In this document: positions 53,159 to 60,588 of the stretch, one piece after another
Layout of the letters: every line of letters begins with the position of its first letter
Numbering within the stretch: position 1 is the first letter of the stretch
Origin: Chitinophagaceae bacterium
GTDB lineage: Bacteria > Bacteroidota > Bacteroidia > Chitinophagales > Chitinophagaceae
Reading direction: 5' to 3'
DNA length: 64,000 nt
NCBI GenBank assembly: GCA_016719165.1
Contig: JADKAJ010000004.1
Coordinates: 62,001-126,000 of the forward strand
Made by a program: the position numbers and the translations under genes
The notes under the pieces: model-generated
Told to the model about the DNA's origin: nothing
The model's database searches: none
The model's input: the letters and a program-made list of their open reading frames with translations, nothing else

Positions 53159-54130
53159 ATGCACATTATCGTTACAGGCGGAGCCGGTTTTATTGGCAGC
53201 AACCTCATCGGTACATTGTTTCGGGAGTATCCCGGAATCACTATCACCTGCATTGATAATTTTGATCCGTTTTATTCAACAGAAATTAAGCAATTCAATA
53301 TCCGGGATTTTAAAAATAACCCTGGTTTCCGGTTAATACAAAAAGACCTGGCAGTAATAACCGGGGAAGAATTGTGTGAGTTGATTACAGAACCAGCCGA
53401 TGCAATTGTACATATCGCTGCCAAAGCCGGGGTGAGACCCAGTATAGAAAACCCGATGGCCTATCAGCAGGTGAATATTATTGGTCTTCAGCACATGCTT
53501 GATTTTGCAAAGGCAAAAAAAATCAAACAATTTGTTTTTGCCTCCAGCAGCAGTGTGTATGGAATCAATGATCACTTTCCCTGGAAAGAAGATGAAAAAC
53601 TGATGCCGATCAGTCCCTATGCCAGTACAAAACTTTCCGGTGAAATGATGGGACATGTATATAGCAAATTGTTTGGCATCCGGTTTATCGCCCTGCGATT
53701 TTTTACAGTTTACGGACCAGGTCAACGGCCAGACCTCGCCATTCATAAATTTACCAAAGCCATTTTGAAAGGCGATCCTATACCTGTTTATGGCGATGGC
53801 AGTACGAGCAGGGACTACACTTTTGTGGATGATACTGTAAGAGGGATCATTGGCGCTATCAACTATACGGCAACGGATTTTGAGATTATTAACCTTGGTA
53901 ATAACTATACTGTATCCCTTAAAGAGTTAGTTGCTGCAATAGAGGAAGTGATGGGTAAAAAAGCAACTATTGAAAGACATCCTGAGCAACCAGGTGATGT
54001 GCCTAAAACCTTTGCTGATATTTCAAAAGCAAAAGCTTTGTTGGGTTATAATCCTCAAACCCCACTACAGGAGGGACTTAAAAAATTCTATAACTGGTTT
54101 TCTGAAAACAGAGCGTTACTTATAAAGTAA
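53159..54130 (+). CDS. NAD-dependent epimerase/dehydratase (UDP-glucuronate 4-epimerase-like)
   Basis: 323-residue extended short-chain dehydrogenase acting on nucleotide sugars. The NAD-binding GGAGFIG (7-13), the serine motif SSSSVYG, the catalytic YASTK (Tyr154, Lys158) and the RFFTVYGPGQRPD and RDYTFVDD segments are all present. RFFTVYGP-x-x-RPD is characteristic of UDP-glucuronate 4-epimerases, though substrate choice needs testing. It is likely to supply a sugar for surface polysaccharide. Its stop codon abuts that of the converging glycosyltransferase gene with no base between. Confidence 0.88.
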   Translation: MHIIVTGGAGFIGSNLIGTLFREYPGITITCIDNFDPFYSTEIKQFNIRDFKNNPGFRLIQKDLAVITGEELCELITEPADAIVHIAAKAGVRPSIENPMAYQQVNIIGLQHMLDFAKAKKIKQFVFASSSSVYGINDHFPWKEDEKLMPISPYASTKLSGEMMGHVYSKLFGIRFIALRFFTVYGPGQRPDLAIHKFTKAILKGDPIPVYGDGSTSRDYTFVDDTVRGIIGAINYTATDFEIINLGNNYTVSLKELVAAIEEVMGKKATIERHPEQPGDVPKTFADISKAKALLGYNPQTPLQEGLKKFYNWFSENRALLIK

Positions 54131-55099
54131 TTACAAGGCAATATCCGAGGTATGACTTATCTCCCTTTTGGCATGATAAATCTTCCTGACATTATAGGTC
54201 TTTTTATTCTGCGATTCAAAATAGGTCCTCACATTGATATCTGCAATGATACCAATTGTAATAAACTGTATGCCGCCTAATAAAAGAATGAGTCCCAGGA
54301 TCAGCAGGGGTTTTCCCCAGATATCCTGTCCCATAATTTTTAATACCAGCAGGTAAATATTAATGAGGACACCCAATCCAAAACTGATAAATCCCATGGT
54401 ACCAAAAAGGTGCATAGGTTTCTGCATATATTTTCGCATGAAGACCATAAGTACCAGGTCGCTCATTACTTTGAATGTGCGGTTAATACCATATTTGCTT
54501 TTACCATGTATACGGGCATGATGTTTTACATCTACCTGGGTTATTCTGGCACCCTGTAATTTTGCAAGCACAGGAATAAAGCGATGTAGTTCGCCATACA
54601 AGCCCAGGTCTTCAGCGATCTCTCTTTTGAATACTTTAAGCGTACAACCATAATCCTTGATATATACTCCTGTCATGTGGCGTATAAGGGCATTGGCTAT
54701 TTTGCTGGGTATTTTGCGGAGAACAAATCCGTCTTTCCTGTTTTTACGGTTACCGGCAACGACATCCCAGTCTTCTTTTTTCAATAGTTCCAGCATCGCC
54801 GGAATATCAGTGGGGTCATTCTGCAGGTCTCCGTCAAGCAAAGCAACATATTTTCCGCGGGAATAATCAATGCCGGCCGTCATGGCTGTACTCTGGCCAT
54901 AATTTTTTCGCAACTCTACTAAGATCGTTCTTTCATCAGCATATTCCAGTATCTGTTGTTTTGTTTTGTCAGCAGAACCATCATCTACCAGTATTACTTC
55001 ATATTCTATACCGCTGAGTGCAGCACGGACTGCTTCCAGGAGGGGCTTAATATTCTCCTCTTCATTCATTACGGTGATGACAACTGATAATTCTTTCAT
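54131..55099 (-). CDS. Family 2 glycosyltransferase (polyprenyl-phosphate sugar transferase type)
   Basis: 322 residues. The GT-A catalytic domain (1-230) opens SVVITVMNEEENI, has VDDGSADKT, the metal-binding LDGDLQNDP (Asp89-Gly-Asp91) and KYGINRTFKVMSDLVL. Two membrane helices follow (about 236-257 and 270-292), as in DPM1/GtrB/ArnC-like enzymes that transfer a sugar to undecaprenyl phosphate. The sugar is unknown. It is convergent and directly abutting with the epimerase gene. Confidence 0.9.
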   Translation of the reverse strand: MKELSVVITVMNEEENIKPLLEAVRAALSGIEYEVILVDDGSADKTKQQILEYADERTILVELRKNYGQSTAMTAGIDYSRGKYVALLDGDLQNDPTDIPAMLELLKKEDWDVVAGNRKNRKDGFVLRKIPSKIANALIRHMTGVYIKDYGCTLKVFKREIAEDLGLYGELHRFIPVLAKLQGARITQVDVKHHARIHGKSKYGINRTFKVMSDLVLMVFMRKYMQKPMHLFGTMGFISFGLGVLINIYLLVLKIMGQDIWGKPLLILGLILLLGGIQFITIGIIADINVRTYFESQNKKTYNVRKIYHAKREISHTSDIAL

Positions 55100-55116
55100 G
55101 CTGGTTAAATATTGGG

Positions 55117-55124
55117 CAAAGGTA
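55117..55124 (-). promoter_or_regulatory. -7 element of the glycosyltransferase gene
   Basis: The minus strand reads TACCTTTG, a consensus -7 element 17 bases before the ATG at 55099. No convincing -33 element is seen. Confidence 0.45.
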
Positions 55125-55188
55125 CATTTTCAAATACAAAGAGAGTTTGCTTTCACAAACCCTCTTTAACCAGATAGCAAATTTAAAA

Positions 55189-56445
55189 TTAGAGTATACC
55201 TGCCAGCTCCAGGCTCTTCTTCTTTAATTTTCTGATTTCAATATCCTCAATAACAGGGTCTGGTGTAAGGATCAGGGAAGTATTGTTTTCTTTCCACCAG
55301 TTATTTTCCTTCAATTCATCAAAAGAGACAACACCAATAAGGTATTTTCTCTCTTCCTGTGCATGCCATTCTTCTATCCATTCAAAACGTTCACGGGGTA
55401 CAAAGGCAATATCGTCAAAGCTTACATAAACCCGCAGGAAAACAGCATTACTCAATTCATGAGGTTGATGATGGTATAGTTTCTTATACTCATATTTATA
55501 TTGGTACCGTAATGCTGCTATATCACTCAGCACAGCGGATGCGGTAGGGAAACTGCCGGCCCCTTTTCCGTAAAAGAATTGTTTGTCTGCAAATCCGCTT
55601 TCTATTACCACTCCATTATATTCATTTTTTACAAAGGCTAAGTGATCATTCTGTTTTACAAATTGTGGTAAAACAAATGCGGAGACCTTTCCATTTTTTA
55701 TTTTTTGTGCCTGGGCTACCAGTTTGATCTGTTGGTTTTTTGCTTTGGCAACAACGGCATCGGAAGTATGTATGTTTTGAATTCCGTTGAATAAAATATT
55801 TTCCGGTGATTCAATAATGCCATAGGCATGTGCAAGCAGTAATGTCCATTTGTTGACGGCATCATAGCCTTCCACATCCAGTTTGGGATTACTTTCGGCA
55901 AATCCCAGTTGTTGGGCCAGCACCAAAGCCTGTTTGAAATCAAGCCCCTCTTCAAATATTTTTGTCAGTATAAAATTGGTAGAGCCATTTACTATAGCTT
56001 TAATGGAATGTAACAGGTCATTGTCATAATACTCTTCCAGATTCCGTATGACCGGGATAGAGGCACAGGCAGCAGATTCGTACAGGAATGACCTCCCTGT
56101 TTGTTGTTGTAATTCCAATAAAAAGGGTAAATGTTCAGCAATCATTTTTTTACTGGCACTTACCACATTCTTCCCATTCTTCAATGCTGTCGTTACGATA
56201 TGGAATGCTGCATCTGCATCATCAATTACTTCTACGATAACGTTGATGTCATGATCGTTTAATAATTCGTCTTTGTCTGTGGTGAAGAGGGAGGCCGGTG
56301 CATTTCTTTTTTTACCATAGTTTTTGATGCAGATTTTTTTTATAGCTGCATTAAGGGAGGGTGTTTGCTGTAAAACTTTGTAAAGACCTTCTCCTACTAC
56401 ACCAAAACCAAACAGGCCGATTGTAAGTTGTTTATGTGTTTCCAT
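55189..56445 (-). CDS. hom: Homoserine dehydrogenase
   Basis: Reduces aspartate semialdehyde to homoserine, the branch point for methionine and threonine. The 418-residue product has a Rossmann GFGVVGEG (13-20), the NGSTNFILTKIFEEG motif, and the catalytic-site AESNPKLDVEGYDAVNKW. The C-terminal 80 residues may be a reduced ACT-like domain. It is not fused to aspartokinase, unlike E. coli ThrA. It is the last gene of metY-metX-hom, one base after metX, so it shares the SAM-responsive control upstream. Confidence 0.93.
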   Translation of the reverse strand: METHKQLTIGLFGFGVVGEGLYKVLQQTPSLNAAIKKICIKNYGKKRNAPASLFTTDKDELLNDHDINVIVEVIDDADAAFHIVTTALKNGKNVVSASKKMIAEHLPFLLELQQQTGRSFLYESAACASIPVIRNLEEYYDNDLLHSIKAIVNGSTNFILTKIFEEGLDFKQALVLAQQLGFAESNPKLDVEGYDAVNKWTLLLAHAYGIIESPENILFNGIQNIHTSDAVVAKAKNQQIKLVAQAQKIKNGKVSAFVLPQFVKQNDHLAFVKNEYNGVVIESGFADKQFFYGKGAGSFPTASAVLSDIAALRYQYKYEYKKLYHHQPHELSNAVFLRVYVSFDDIAFVPRERFEWIEEWHAQEERKYLIGVVSFDELKENNWWKENNTSLILTPDPVIEDIEIRKLKKKSLELAGIL

Positions 56446-56446
56446 A

Positions 56447-57505
56447 TTATTGATTCACTATTTTTAAATGAGATGACTTTTTTCCGTCAATAAATGATTG
56501 TAAGGCAGATTCTATTTTTTCATATTCCAGCAAAAAACCATCATGGCCATAGTCGCTGTAAATACTTAATAATTGTGCTTCAGGAATTGTCTTTTGTAAA
56601 AATTCCTGTTCGGAAATCGGATATAATACATCAGATGTAATGCCTATAACAAGTGTTTTTGCTTTTATAGTTTTTAAGGCAGCCTCTACACCGTTCCTGT
56701 TCCGGCCTACATCGTGACTATCCATGCTTTGAGAAAGCCGGTAATAACACAGGGCATTAAACCGGTTTACCAGTTTCAATCCCTGGTAACGCTGATAATT
56801 ATCAGCTGCATAATTAACGTCTCCATTAAGTGGTACAAACGCTTTGTCCCTTCTTTGTGTAATTGCATAACCATTATAATGCCGGTAGGAGAGCAGGGCA
56901 ATAGAACGGGCTGCAGCTAATCCCTTGTGGCCTGCATCCTGGTGATGATCCTGCCATGTACTGTCTGCTTCGATAGCCATCCGTTGTGATGCATTGAAGG
57001 CAATGCCCCAGGGTGATAAGACGGCGTTGGTAGCAATAGGAATCAGGTGTTCAAATAATTCCGGTTCTTCTATTGCCCATTCCAGCAATTGCATACCGCC
57101 TGTACTGCCACCCAGCCCTGCGAATACTTTTTTAATACCAAGATATTCTTTCAGTTGCTGGTATGATCTTACCATATCCCTGATTGTAAAAACAGGAAAT
57201 TTATCGTAATAAGGCTGGTTCGAGACCGGATTCTTGCTCAAAGGCGATATGCTGCCATATGGACTTCCGGGTTTATTCACACAAATGATGAAATACTTCG
57301 CCGGGTCAAAAAACTTTCCGTCACCAACCAATCCCGGCCACCATTCTACCGGGTTGCTGTTGGCTGTCAATGCATGAAATATCCAAACCACATTATCTTT
57401 TGAAGCATTTAGTTTGCCATGTGTAGTATAGGCCAGGTGAAAGCCCGGAAGGGTTTCACCTGACTCTAATGTGAAAGTATTTGTATAGTTGAAAATGGTT
57501 GTCAT
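56447..57505 (-). CDS. metX: Homoserine O-acetyltransferase
   Basis: Transfers acetyl (or in some relatives succinyl) from CoA to homoserine, the first committed step to methionine. The 352-residue alpha/beta hydrolase has the nucleophile elbow GGSTGGMQ (Ser134; Met is commoner than Thr in the family), GSPYGSISPLS, an Asp in GITSDVLYP and the catalytic His in YGHDGFLLE. One base separates it from metY and from hom, implying translational coupling. Confidence 0.93.
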   Translation of the reverse strand: MTTIFNYTNTFTLESGETLPGFHLAYTTHGKLNASKDNVVWIFHALTANSNPVEWWPGLVGDGKFFDPAKYFIICVNKPGSPYGSISPLSKNPVSNQPYYDKFPVFTIRDMVRSYQQLKEYLGIKKVFAGLGGSTGGMQLLEWAIEEPELFEHLIPIATNAVLSPWGIAFNASQRMAIEADSTWQDHHQDAGHKGLAAARSIALLSYRHYNGYAITQRRDKAFVPLNGDVNYAADNYQRYQGLKLVNRFNALCYYRLSQSMDSHDVGRNRNGVEAALKTIKAKTLVIGITSDVLYPISEQEFLQKTIPEAQLLSIYSDYGHDGFLLEYEKIESALQSFIDGKKSSHLKIVNQ

Positions 57506-57506
57506 A

Positions 57507-58832
57507 TCAGCCCACTAATTCATTTGCAAATAACTTGGTGAATGCCTGTTCAAAATCTGCCTTGATATCCTCTATATGTTCAATGCCAACGCTGATACGT
57601 ACCTGGTTGGGCAATACACCTGAAGTAAGTTGTTCTTCAGCACTCAATTGTTCATGTGTGGTAGAGGCTGGATGAATAGCCAGTGTTTTCGCATCACCTA
57701 CATTGGCCAGGTGACTAACCAGCTTTAATGAATCTATAAATTTGCTGGCATTTTCTTTTGTTCCCTTTACGCCGAAATTAAGAACACCCCCAAAGCCTTT
57801 ACTGAGATATTTTTCAGCCAGTTCATGATAGGGGCTGCTCTTGAGCCCGGGATACTGGACAAACTCAACGGCAGGATGTTGCTCCAGCCATTGTGCCAAT
57901 GCCAATGCATTATCAACATGACGTTGTACACGGAGGCTCAATGTTTCCAGTCCTTGAATCAGCAGAAAAGAATTGAACGGACTTTGTGAAGCCCCAAAAT
58001 CCCTTAATCCCTCCACTCTGGCACGGATCGCAAAAGCGATATTGGGTAGTCCCAGTGGATTTCCTTCTCCGAATACTTCCCAGAATTTTAATCCATGGTA
58101 ACCCTCTGAAGGTTCAGTGAACTGGGGAAACTTGCCATTACCCCAATTGTAATTTCCGCCATCAACGATAACTCCACCAATAGTAGTACCATGGCCACCG
58201 ATCCATTTCGTTGCTGATTCCACTACTATATTGGCACCATGCTCTAATGGTTTAAATAAATAGCCGCCGGCACCGAATGTATTGTCTACTATCAGCGGCA
58301 AATCATATTCTTTTGCCAGGTCAGCAAATTTTTTAAAATCAGGAATATTTAAACGTGGATTCCCGATTGTTTCTAAATAAAATGCTTTTGTGTTTTTATC
58401 AATATGCTTTACAAAACTTTCTGCATCATCACCATCTGCAAATCTTGCCTCAATGCCCAGGCGTTTGAAAGCCACTTTGAATTGGTTGTAGGTGCCTCCA
58501 TATAAATAGGAAGTGGTGATGAAATTGTCACCAGCCTGCAAAATATTATTCAATGCCAGGAACTGTGCGGCCTGTCCTGAACCTGTTGCTAATGCAGCAA
58601 CACCGCCTTCCAGGGCTGCAATGCGTTGCTCAAATACATCCGTTGTCGGGTTCATGATGCGGGTATAGATATTCCCGAATTCTTTCAGACCAAAAAGACT
58701 GGCTGCATGTGCTGCATTATTAAAGCCAAAAGAAGTTGTCTGGTAAATTGGAACGGCTCTTGACTTTGTTGTTGGATCAATTTGCTGGCCGGCGTGCAGT
58801 TGTAAAGTTTCGAAATGAAGATTGTTACTCAT
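57507..58832 (-). CDS. metY: O-acetylhomoserine aminocarboxypropyltransferase (sulfhydrylase)
   Basis: PLP enzyme that makes homocysteine directly from O-acetylhomoserine and sulfide. 441 residues, the longer length typical of MetY rather than MetB/MetC. Markers: FETLQLHAGQ at the N-terminus, YTRIMNPTTDVFEQRIAALE, IVDNTFG (Asp183) and the PLP lysine in ESATKWIGGHGT (Lys209). It is the first gene of the operon, with the SAM-I riboswitch and terminator in its leader. Confidence 0.94.
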   Translation of the reverse strand: MSNNLHFETLQLHAGQQIDPTTKSRAVPIYQTTSFGFNNAAHAASLFGLKEFGNIYTRIMNPTTDVFEQRIAALEGGVAALATGSGQAAQFLALNNILQAGDNFITTSYLYGGTYNQFKVAFKRLGIEARFADGDDAESFVKHIDKNTKAFYLETIGNPRLNIPDFKKFADLAKEYDLPLIVDNTFGAGGYLFKPLEHGANIVVESATKWIGGHGTTIGGVIVDGGNYNWGNGKFPQFTEPSEGYHGLKFWEVFGEGNPLGLPNIAFAIRARVEGLRDFGASQSPFNSFLLIQGLETLSLRVQRHVDNALALAQWLEQHPAVEFVQYPGLKSSPYHELAEKYLSKGFGGVLNFGVKGTKENASKFIDSLKLVSHLANVGDAKTLAIHPASTTHEQLSAEEQLTSGVLPNQVRISVGIEHIEDIKADFEQAFTKLFANELVG

Positions 58833-58910
58833 CTTTTTTGATTTTAAACATGATGAAAATTGTTAAACATTTTTACATCACTTACAAAAAAGGCTACCGG
58901 GAAGAGCAAC

Positions 58911-58944
58911 AAAAAAGCTCACCCGATAAATCAGATGAGCTTTT
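58911..58944 (-). terminator. Riboswitch-controlled terminator in the metY leader
   Basis: On the minus strand AAAAGCTCA (58944-58936), a 14-base loop and TGAGCTTTT (58921-58913) are followed by more T, about 80 bases before the metY ATG. Its loop (58936-58925) is complementary over 12 positions, with one G-U pair, to the 3' strand of riboswitch helix P1 and its flank (58988-58977). Confidence 0.85.
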
Positions 58945-58981
58945 GAATATGTTGTTGAGAATATTAGAAGCTATTAATCTG

Positions 58982-59094
58982 ACTTATCTGTCCCGACATG
59001 TTCCGTCGGGGTGGAATTGGCACCTTTCCCCGTATAACCGGGGGAGGTTGTCAAGGCTTCATCGGGCCATTACCCTCTGCCTTTCTTGATAAGT
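58982..59094 (-). ncRNA. SAM-I (S-box) riboswitch
   Basis: The minus-strand leader has the whole S-box core. P1 is ACTTATC/GATAAGT. The P2 kink-turn reads GGC-AGA-GGG...CCCGATGAAGCC, then TTGACAACC. P3 is ACCT.CCCC...GGGG..AGGT, the J3/4 segment is GCCAATTCC, and P4 is CCCGAC...GTCGGG. Binding of S-adenosylmethionine stabilises P1. Here P1's 3' strand would otherwise pair with the loop of the downstream terminator, so high SAM should favour termination and switch metY-metX-hom off. The core match is seen directly; the mechanism follows the known family. Confidence 0.95.
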
Positions 59095-59112
59095 ATCTGT
59101 AAAGAACTGGTA

Positions 59113-59145
59113 CAAAGATATAGGATGAAATTCCGGATTTCCAAA
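59113..59145 (-). promoter_or_regulatory. Promoter of the SAM riboswitch / metY-metX-hom operon
   Basis: On the minus strand TTTG (59145-59142), 21 bases, then TATCTTTG (59120-59113). Both elements match consensus, and the predicted start (about 59107) is some 13 bases before P1. Confidence 0.7.
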
Positions 59146-59213
59146 TCAGTCAGTAAAAAATTTCTGCGAACAGGTGTTTGGATATGGGCTAAAAAGCAAT
59201 ACAGCAAAGGAGA

Positions 59214-59753
59214 TCAGGGTTTATAATTTTTTTCTAACCAGTCTTTTTGTGAATGGGCGGATTGTTCAATGATATCTTTTTTCTCAATTTTTTCCTGGGC
59301 TCTTCTTATGGAATTAGTGATCATACTGTGTTCAATTACCTCATCTTCTTTCATGCCCAGTTGTTGCATTACCTGGATTATTTTATCGGCCCCGAATTGC
59401 TGAAATAACGGTTCCTTCAGTGATGAAAATACCTGTACATTTTCCAGGTTCATTTTCAGGTATAGTTCTTCTTCCCTGCTTCGCAAGGGGTAGTGTTCAG
59501 CGAAAACAGGTGTCCTTCCACCCAGTTGAGGAGATGCCGCTTCTCTTGCAGTAAGTAATGGGATGGGCTCTGTGGTTTGAGTGCTGAAATAAGTTTCGGC
59601 CTGGCGAAGGCTTTCGTCGAACCAGAAGATAAAAGCAATGTTTTTATCATTTTTCCAAAGGTTCAGCAGTGTATGAAGCTTGGCTGTTTCATTGATTACC
59701 ACTTTGTCAACCACATTGATTGCGGGTCCTTTCTTTTTAAAAAAGTTGAACAT
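59214..59753 (-). CDS. Conserved-looking cytosolic protein of unknown function
   Basis: 179 residues, no signal peptide or membrane segment. It begins MFNFFKKKGP, has alternating hydrophobic strand/helix pattern (NIAFIFWFDESLRQAE; IPLLTAREAASP) and a charged, helical C-terminal half (DEVIEHSMITNSIRRAQEKIEKKDII). I do not recognise a domain. It lies alone between the riboswitch promoter and another uncharacterised gene; the gap to its upstream neighbour contains a perfect hairpin. Coding character and a clean start support it as a real gene. Confidence 0.65.
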   Translation of the reverse strand: MFNFFKKKGPAINVVDKVVINETAKLHTLLNLWKNDKNIAFIFWFDESLRQAETYFSTQTTEPIPLLTAREAASPQLGGRTPVFAEHYPLRSREEELYLKMNLENVQVFSSLKEPLFQQFGADKIIQVMQQLGMKEDEVIEHSMITNSIRRAQEKIEKKDIIEQSAHSQKDWLEKNYKP

Positions 59754-59780
59754 GCTGGTTTTTACCGGCTAAATTAAGAA

Positions 59781-59810
59781 GAAAGAGGTTGTCATTTGAC
59801 AACCTCTTTC
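59781..59810. terminator. Strong hairpin, probable terminator of the 59842 gene
   Basis: GAAAGAGGTTGTC / GACAACCTCTTTC is a perfect 13-bp stem with an ATTT loop, 31 bases past the stop of the minus-strand gene at 59842. The downstream T-tract is interrupted, so efficiency is uncertain. Confidence 0.7.
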
Positions 59811-59841
59811 ATTACTGTTATGAACCGTCCAATCAATGCTT

Positions 59842-60417
59842 TTAATTCCGGGCTGTTTCCTTCAAAAGCTTGGTGCCGGTATATATCCATGCTTTAGGCT
59901 GTACTGGCTTTTTCACTTTAGAATTCTTTGCAGTGGTGGCGGGTTCTTCAACTGTTGCGGCAAAAGCTGCTGAGGGATCAGTAGTATTATAAATTTTGCC
60001 GATACATATGCTCAGGGTATTAGTCTCTTTATCAAAGATCAATGTGCCTTCAGCTACATCTTTACCTTCTTCTGTTTTTTGAGCGGGAATTTTATAGGTA
60101 GCAGGTGATTTACGCAACATGGCTTTTACTTTCCCCTGTGGTAACCCTTCAATCCAAACCACGCCTTTATTCTGTTCGTCAGGAGCAATTGTAATAAGTG
60201 CAGCATCTGCATTGGTGGCGGATTCGAATTTGCCAATAGCAGGGAAGATTTCTTCTCTTGTTTGTGCAGGAGGAGCAGTTACTATCTTGTCACGATATAA
60301 AGCTGAGATGGAATCAACAGTGGGATTTTTTTTGGCATCCCAGGTTTCTTGCGCATTTACAGAAACTGTAAGTAAGGACAAAGCGATTCCGCCCATTAAC
60401 ACAATGGTTTTTTTCAT
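59842..60417 (-). CDS. Secreted or periplasmic protein of unknown function
   Basis: 191 residues with a clear signal peptide (ending VSVNAQ at about residue 22). The mature part contains short beta-strand-like segments (ADAALITIAPDEQNKGVVWIEGL; YKIPAQKTEEGKDVAEGTLIFD; TLSICIGKIYN) and a Lys/Pro/Ala-rich stretch near 160-175. No catalytic or binding motif is recognised. Monocistronic. Confidence 0.65.
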   Translation of the reverse strand: MKKTIVLMGGIALSLLTVSVNAQETWDAKKNPTVDSISALYRDKIVTAPPAQTREEIFPAIGKFESATNADAALITIAPDEQNKGVVWIEGLPQGKVKAMLRKSPATYKIPAQKTEEGKDVAEGTLIFDKETNTLSICIGKIYNTTDPSAAFAATVEEPATTAKNSKVKKPVQPKAWIYTGTKLLKETARN

Positions 60418-60569
60418 AAGAAAATTTTTTGATTATTGAATTGGTACTCGGGGCAATACTTCAAAATACTGTGCCAGACTACTTTTTTGTGGATAACTTG
60501 TAAAACTTTAATCACTCAATTGAATTTTGAAGGGGAATGTCAACAACAATTAGATTCTTAGGTTGTTCT

Positions 60570-60577
60570 TATCTTCG
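60570..60577 (+). promoter_or_regulatory. Possible -7 element of the second uvrA
   Basis: TATCTTCG, one mismatch from TAnnTTTG, begins 19 bases before the ATG at 60589, the same distance as the -7 element of the other uvrA (11377 to 11396). Confidence 0.35.
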
Positions 60578-60588
60578 TTCACCATCGT

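Noticed and set aside
53159..55099. Polysaccharide biosynthesis cluster
   Set aside because: Only an epimerase and one lipid-linked glycosyltransferase are present, converging on each other, with no polymerase, flippase or further transferases.
58736..59089. Plus-strand ORF of 117 codons over the metY start and its leader
   Set aside because: It runs antisense to metY and through the SAM-I riboswitch, whose conserved RNA structure on the other strand explains the sequence.
60488..60496. Perfect DnaA box (TGTGGATAA) before the second uvrA
   Set aside because: It is a single copy; about half an occurrence is expected by chance in 64 kb on both strands, and there is no cluster or AT-rich unwinding region to support an origin.
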